Shown here: positions 60,409-64,000 of the stretch, in pieces
Layout of the letters: every line of letters starts with the position of its first letter
Numbering within the stretch: position 1 is the first letter of the stretch
Assembly: GCA_963677015.1 (NCBI GenBank)
Contig: OY781533.1
Span: forward strand, 372,001-436,000
Length of the DNA stretch: 64,000 nt
From: G963556115 sp963677015
GTDB taxonomy: Bacteria > Planctomycetota > SZUA-567
Reading direction: 5' to 3'
The notes under the pieces: generated by a model
Databases searched by the model: none
What the model was told of the DNA's origin: nothing
The model's input: the letters and a program-made list of their open reading frames with translations, nothing else
Made by a program: the position numbers and the translations under genes

Positions 60409-61554
60409 TTATCTCCTTGTTTGAGAATTTTTCTGCTGTTCTATATATAACTGCAGTTGGTTTCTGAAGAATCTCAGAGTCTCTTCAGGATCCGGTTTGG
60501 TGGTGATTTTGTCCTGTTGGAATGGTTCACCATCATTCCAGGTGATCTTATTTTTTGATACCCTGCTTTTGAGCCATTCATAATATGCTTCTTCGTATTT
60601 ACGGTCACCCAGATAGTTTTCAATTATTGAACGGACTTTCTGGAACGGTATATTTTTTCCACCCTTTATCGCTTCAAGAAGAATTATATGCCAGCCCTTA
60701 TCACTTTTAGTTATTATTATATCGCCTCGGGCATTTAATTCATGAATTGCCTGAATCATCTCTTTGGGAAAGAACAGGCTGCCGTCGCGGCGTTTGAAAT
60801 CAAAGTCCTGAGGAAAGAAATTGCCGGGAGTCCCGGTTACGATAAGGCCTGATTCCTGTGCAAAACGGTCCCGGCTGAATTCTTTTGCCATTTCCGGGAA
60901 CATTTTCAGACGTTTTTCTACAGGGTACTGCCGCAGGTTGTTATAGAGCATGAAGGCTTGCTTTTTACTCAGACTTTCATTGCTTTTATCACTGCTGAGG
61001 AATATTTCACGAATACGGACTTTACGCTGCTCGGTAAAGATTGTTTTGCGGTTTTTAACATAAAAGAGTTTTACTTCGCGGGGAGAGGCATCCATCCCGG
61101 ATTTAGTGGAGTAGACTATATTACGTCTGATGATATTTGAACGCGCAAACCTTTCTGCCAGCGGCGTATTCTTCAGCTTGCCGACATTCATTGTTTTCAG
61201 TTCATGCTCGACCTGACTTGAGGTTATATCAAAATCATTTCTTGACTCATCATCATTCATAATATCGGTATATGCATCTTCTGTGAGATAGATTATTATT
61301 AGCTCTTTTAATGCATTGGCACTGAGGGCTTCGATCTCCGCTTCATTGATATTAGTCTCATCGCGGTTAGGATAGTTCATTTTGAAGAGAATTTCACCCA
61401 TTGTATCAAGCTGTGATCTGGTAACTTTTCTGCCGTTTACATTGAGCAGGATCGCATGATTTAGTATCTGCTGATCTGCAGAGTAGAGAGGTCCTGTTAA
61501 AGATATGATTATGGTGAATAGAAGAAATTTCATTAAATTCGCTGAATACTTCAT
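60409..61554 (-). CDS. SurA-like parvulin peptidyl-prolyl isomerase
   Basis: The 381-residue protein has a signal peptide (FLLFTIIISLTGPLYS) and an N-terminal chaperone-like helical region (VNGRKVTRSQLDTM). A parvulin (PPIC) domain follows (VRIREIFLSSD, MAKEFSRDRFAQESGLIVTG, IIITKSDKGWHIILLEA). Such proteins fold outer-membrane or secreted proteins. Its end lies 6 bases from the start of the kinase, so the two are co-expressed. The kinase periplasmic region could be a folding client or partner; that is inference. Confidence 0.86.
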   Translation of the reverse strand: MKYSANLMKFLLFTIIISLTGPLYSADQQILNHAILLNVNGRKVTRSQLDTMGEILFKMNYPNRDETNINEAEIEALSANALKELIIIYLTEDAYTDIMNDDESRNDFDITSSQVEHELKTMNVGKLKNTPLAERFARSNIIRRNIVYSTKSGMDASPREVKLFYVKNRKTIFTEQRKVRIREIFLSSDKSNESLSKKQAFMLYNNLRQYPVEKRLKMFPEMAKEFSRDRFAQESGLIVTGTPGNFFPQDFDFKRRDGSLFFPKEMIQAIHELNARGDIIITKSDKGWHIILLEAIKGGKNIPFQKVRSIIENYLGDRKYEEAYYEWLKSRVSKNKITWNDGEPFQQDKITTKPDPEETLRFFRNQLQLYIEQQKNSQTRR

Positions 61555-61610
61555 TTAAAAAATCCTCATTTTGCTGATGCCGCATAACTGTAAAATATTG
61601 TAGAAATGAA

Positions 61611-62195
61611 TTATAACGAGCCTTTGCTGGACGGGATGCCATCTTCGCGTTCATCATTGCTGAGAGCCTCTCTAAGCGCCCGGCCGCTGCCTTTAAATAT
61701 TGCTTCCAGACAGTGGTGAGGATCGGATCCTGCCAGAAGATCGACATGCATGTTGATGCCGGCATTAACACAGAGGGCGCGCATAAATTCTCTGCCGAGA
61801 CAGGTGTCGAAATCACCGCATTTCTCTGCCGGTATTACAGCCCGGTATTCAAGAAGAGGGCGTCCGGAAATATCAAGAACAATCCGGCAGAGCGCTTCTT
61901 CCATCGGTAGCAGCATGGAGCCGTAACGTTTAATTCCTTTTTTATCCCCTATTGCCTCCTCAAGGCACTTTCCCAGACAGATACCGATATCTTCAACCGT
62001 GTGATGTGCATCGACATCGGTGTCACCGGTGGCTTTTACTGTCAGATCAAATAGAGCATGTCGGGCGAAGAGGGTAAGCATATGGTCGAAGAAGCCAACG
62101 CCTGTTAAGATATCGGTTTTGCCTTTGCCATCAATATTAAGTTCCATGACAATAGATGTTTCCGCGGTTTGGCGGCTGACTGAGGCGGTTCGCAT
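61611..62195 (-). CDS. hisB: Imidazoleglycerol-phosphate dehydratase
   Basis: HisB catalyses the sixth step of histidine synthesis. The two metal-binding blocks are clear: FFDHMLTLFARHALFDL with DVDAHHTVEDIGICLG, and EFMRALCVNAGINMHVDLLAGSDPHHCLEAIFKGSGRAL. The protein is the single-function form (194 residues). No other his gene is adjacent. It lies 57 bases upstream of the SurA-like gene on the same strand. Confidence 0.96.
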   Translation of the reverse strand: MRTASVSRQTAETSIVMELNIDGKGKTDILTGVGFFDHMLTLFARHALFDLTVKATGDTDVDAHHTVEDIGICLGKCLEEAIGDKKGIKRYGSMLLPMEEALCRIVLDISGRPLLEYRAVIPAEKCGDFDTCLGREFMRALCVNAGINMHVDLLAGSDPHHCLEAIFKGSGRALREALSNDEREDGIPSSKGSL

Positions 62196-62251
62196 TTTGG
62201 ACTCCTGATATAATAATATTAAAGAATAGATACACTTATTGTATAAAAAAA

Positions 62252-62288
62252 AGAAGGGCTTTCAACTCCTAATAGAGCCAGCCCTTCT
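62252..62288 (-). terminator. Rho-independent terminator after the TPR-protein gene
   Basis: On the minus strand AGAAGGGCT (62288-62280) pairs with AGCCCTTCT (62260-62252), followed by a T-run (62251-62244). Confidence 0.92.
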
Positions 62289-62319
62289 GTATTTTCTTTA
62301 TTGTCGTATCTATTTAAAG

Positions 62320-63012
62320 CTAGTTTTTAGTTTTTTTACTTTGTAGCTGAGTTCGGGCAAACCTAGCGTAGTCAGCAAAGTTAAGCAGTGTTGGATTATC
62401 TTTGCTAGCAACATCATCAATCACACTTGTATATGTCGCTATCGCATCGCTATCCTTCCCGAGTTTTTCCTGGGTTATTCCTTTATATAGCAGTGCTTCG
62501 TGAGTCAGATATTTTTCTTTGGAATTTATGACTTCCTGATACTCTTTAATAGCACCGTCATAGTCACCCAGATTAAAAAGTACTGTTCCATAATCAAGTT
62601 TTACCTGATTGATGAACGGGTTCTTGGGGTCGGTCTTGATAAAGTCTTCGGCGGCTTTTTTCGCCATTTCCAGCTTTTCTTTGTCATAGGTGATACCTGA
62701 ATCTCCTATAACCAGCATATCGCCATATTGTGCCGCAGTTGTACCGGGGATTTCAGCAGTCGCTTTGGAAACTTCGGTTGAAATACTCTCCAGTTCGGTC
62801 TGGGCGGTGAAGGTTGCCTGCAGGATTTTATTCCATGAGTCAATTTTTGCTGCTTCTTTACGCTCACTGAAAATGGAAATAGCTACGGCTATGGCTATTA
62901 CTATTATCAGAGCTATAGAGACCTTTTTTAATTTTGCCGCTACTTTGTGAGCAAAGGTATCCTCCGAAGCTGTGGTATGTTTTTCCTGATTATTTGTAAC
63001 TTCTTCTGCCAT
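62320..63012 (-). CDS. Membrane-anchored TPR-domain protein
   Basis: The 230-residue protein has a cytoplasmic N-terminus, one transmembrane helix at about 32-48 (SIALIIVIAIAVAISIF) and an external part with tetratricopeptide-like repeats (LDYGTVLFNLGDYDGAIKEYQEVI, LTHEALLYKGITQEKLGKDSDAIATYTSVI). The layout resembles YfgM-type ancillary proteins of the SecYEG/BamB surroundings, but no bam gene is adjacent. It is monocistronic between hisB and ilvD. Confidence 0.82.
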   Translation of the reverse strand: MAEEVTNNQEKHTTASEDTFAHKVAAKLKKVSIALIIVIAIAVAISIFSERKEAAKIDSWNKILQATFTAQTELESISTEVSKATAEIPGTTAAQYGDMLVIGDSGITYDKEKLEMAKKAAEDFIKTDPKNPFINQVKLDYGTVLFNLGDYDGAIKEYQEVINSKEKYLTHEALLYKGITQEKLGKDSDAIATYTSVIDDVASKDNPTLLNFADYARFARTQLQSKKTKN

Positions 63013-63092
63013 AGTTGTTATCCTTTATCATTATTGACTGTTATTAATTATAATATCTCCCCAGAGAATTTTATTGATTATAATAATTAAAC

Positions 63093-63124
63093 CGGGTACT
63101 GCAATATTTTTATTTCAGTACCCG
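63093..63124 (-). terminator. Terminator after ilvD
   Basis: On the minus strand CGGGTACTG (63124-63116) pairs with CAGTACCCG (63101-63093), followed by GTTTAATTATT. Confidence 0.8.
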
Positions 63125-63141
63125 CTAAATATTATAATATT

Positions 63142-64000
63142 TTACATGTCAAGAACACCACCGCAGTCGGCACTGGTTGCGTGCGCAGAGTAACGTGCCA
63201 GCCAGCCGCGTTTGACCTTTGGGGTGAATTCGCCAAGTTTCTGCATGCGCTTTTCGATTTCTTCAGCGCTTACTTTAAGGTTCATGCTCCGTTTTTTAGT
63301 ATCGATATCGATAATGTCACCATTTTTTATAATTGCAATTTCACCGCCTGAAGCCGCTTCAGGGGATACATGGCCAATGCATAGTCCACGAGTTCCGCCG
63401 CTGAAACGCCCATCAGTGATAAGAGCTGCTTTGATGTTGGCACCACTTAGAGCCGCGGTTGGTGAGAGCATTTCCTGCATACCCGGACCACCCTTAGGAC
63501 CTTCATAGCGGATAACTACAACGTCACCGTCTTTTACCTTGCCGGCGAGGATGCCGTCAAGAGCGTCTTCCTGTGATTCAAAGATTACAGCCGGACCGCT
63601 GAAGACCTTCATGTCTTCAGTTACTCCCGCTGTCTTTACAACTGCGCCCTGTCTGGCGATGTTGCCGAAGAGTACTGTGAGGCCTCCATCTTTGCTGAAA
63701 GGCTCTTCTTTGGTACGAATAACATTGCCATCCGGTTTTGGCGCTCCTTTAAGGTTATCAGCCAGGGTGCCGGTTATGGTCTGACATTCAAGCTTTAAAG
63801 GCGTAATGTCCGCGATCTCCTTCATTATACAGGGTATGCCGCCGCTGAGGTGTACATCCTCCATGTGGACTTCCGGACGGGATGGGGAAACTTTACAGAT
63901 GCATGGTACCTTTTTTGAGATGGTGTTAATGCGTTTCAGGTCATACTTGATACCGGCGGAACTGGCAAGTGAGAGGGTATGCAGAATTGTATTGGTACTG
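63142..64000 (-). CDS. ilvD: Dihydroxy-acid dehydratase (partial, N-terminus outside window)
   Basis: IlvD makes 2-keto acids in branched-chain amino acid synthesis. The frame runs open off the end of the window, so about 286 C-terminal residues are seen. Diagnostic parts are STNTILHTLSLA, PCICKVSPSRP with a cluster-ligand Cys, MEDVHLSGGIP, VIRYEGPKGGPGMQEMLSPT, ALITDGRFSGGTRG and IGHVSPEAASGG. ATG 63864 inside the gene is not a start. Confidence 0.95.
   Translation of the reverse strand, partial: STNTILHTLSLASSAGIKYDLKRINTISKKVPCICKVSPSRPEVHMEDVHLSGGIPCIMKEIADITPLKLECQTITGTLADNLKGAPKPDGNVIRTKEEPFSKDGGLTVLFGNIARQGAVVKTAGVTEDMKVFSGPAVIFESQEDALDGILAGKVKDGDVVVIRYEGPKGGPGMQEMLSPTAALSGANIKAALITDGRFSGGTRGLCIGHVSPEAASGGEIAIIKNGDIIDIDTKKRSMNLKVSAEEIEKRMQKLGEFTPKVKRGWLARYSAHATSADCGGVLDM

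Noticed and set aside
1..64000. CRISPR arrays, insertion sequences, toxin-antitoxin pairs, restriction or anti-phage systems
   Set aside because: No regularly spaced repeats, transposases, nucleases or paired small toxin genes were found on either strand.

Overview
The window looks like chromosomal DNA of a Gram-negative, diderm bacterium with moderate-to-low GC. Supporting features are a TRAP transporter with a periplasmic binding protein, three lipobox lipoproteins, a SurA-like periplasmic isomerase and a secreted CbiK-type chelatase. Three large membrane-anchored Ser/Thr kinases, a URO-D-like protein inside a hexuronate operon, GYF_2 and HTH/zinc-ribbon proteins and very acidic lipoproteins resemble the gene style of the PVC group (Lentisphaerota/Kiritimatiellota). 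That placement is an inference from gene content and is not certain. No insertion sequence, prophage, CRISPR array or rRNA was seen. The only tRNA is tRNA-Pro(TGG).

Layout. 1-4 kb: a truncated gene end, two small unknown genes, fliW-csrA, rlmE and an HD-domain gene. 4-8.2 kb: a methyltransferase, a sugar cassette (cupin-like, DegT aminotransferase, GT2) and rsfS. 8.4-14.4 kb: lipoprotein, cation diffusion facilitator, phosphoesterase, NifU-like protein, a first Ser/Thr kinase, an HU/IHF protein and a second lipoprotein. 14.5-21.2 kb: argC, glmS, an S23-like helical protein, a GYF_2 membrane protein, a GH1 glycosidase lacking its catalytic nucleophile and an HTH/zinc-ribbon gene. 21.5-34.5 kb: a PfkB kinase and a chemosensory block (REC-histidine kinase, response regulator, CheA, receiver-less CheB, a low-molecular-weight phosphatase-like protein with the catalytic Cys replaced, MCP), then cysS (minus) and a REC-HK-REC hybrid kinase. 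34.9-41 kb: acidic lipoprotein, an RLAN/ATP-grasp ligase plus GNAT pair, tRNA-Pro, a cold-shock gene, a three-part SelD fusion and aroQ. 41-52.4 kb: a hexuronate regulon. 52.6-64 kb: FHA kinase, riboswitch-controlled cbiK, zinc-ribbon kinase with a SurA-like partner, hisB, a TPR protein and the end of ilvD.

How the genes work together. dctP-dctQ-dctM import an acidic sugar. UxaC isomerises hexuronates, UxaB reduces tagaturonate and UxaA dehydrates altronate. Two LacI-family genes are each divergent from one arm of this pathway. Each intergenic region holds two copies of one palindromic operator, 130 bp apart (TGTAAG-CT-CTTACA) or 131 bp apart (ATGTCAACG-type), and each has a well-formed TTGACT promoter running into the catabolic genes. 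In the chemosensory block a CheA and MCP are present but CheW, CheR and a clear CheY are not; the neighbouring kinases and single-domain regulator may replace part of that circuit.

The items most worth following are the pseudo-phosphatase between cheB and the MCP gene, the SelD-Cys-cluster-CMD fusion, the RLAN ATP-grasp/GNAT pair, the nucleophile-less GH1 and the paired-operator architecture.
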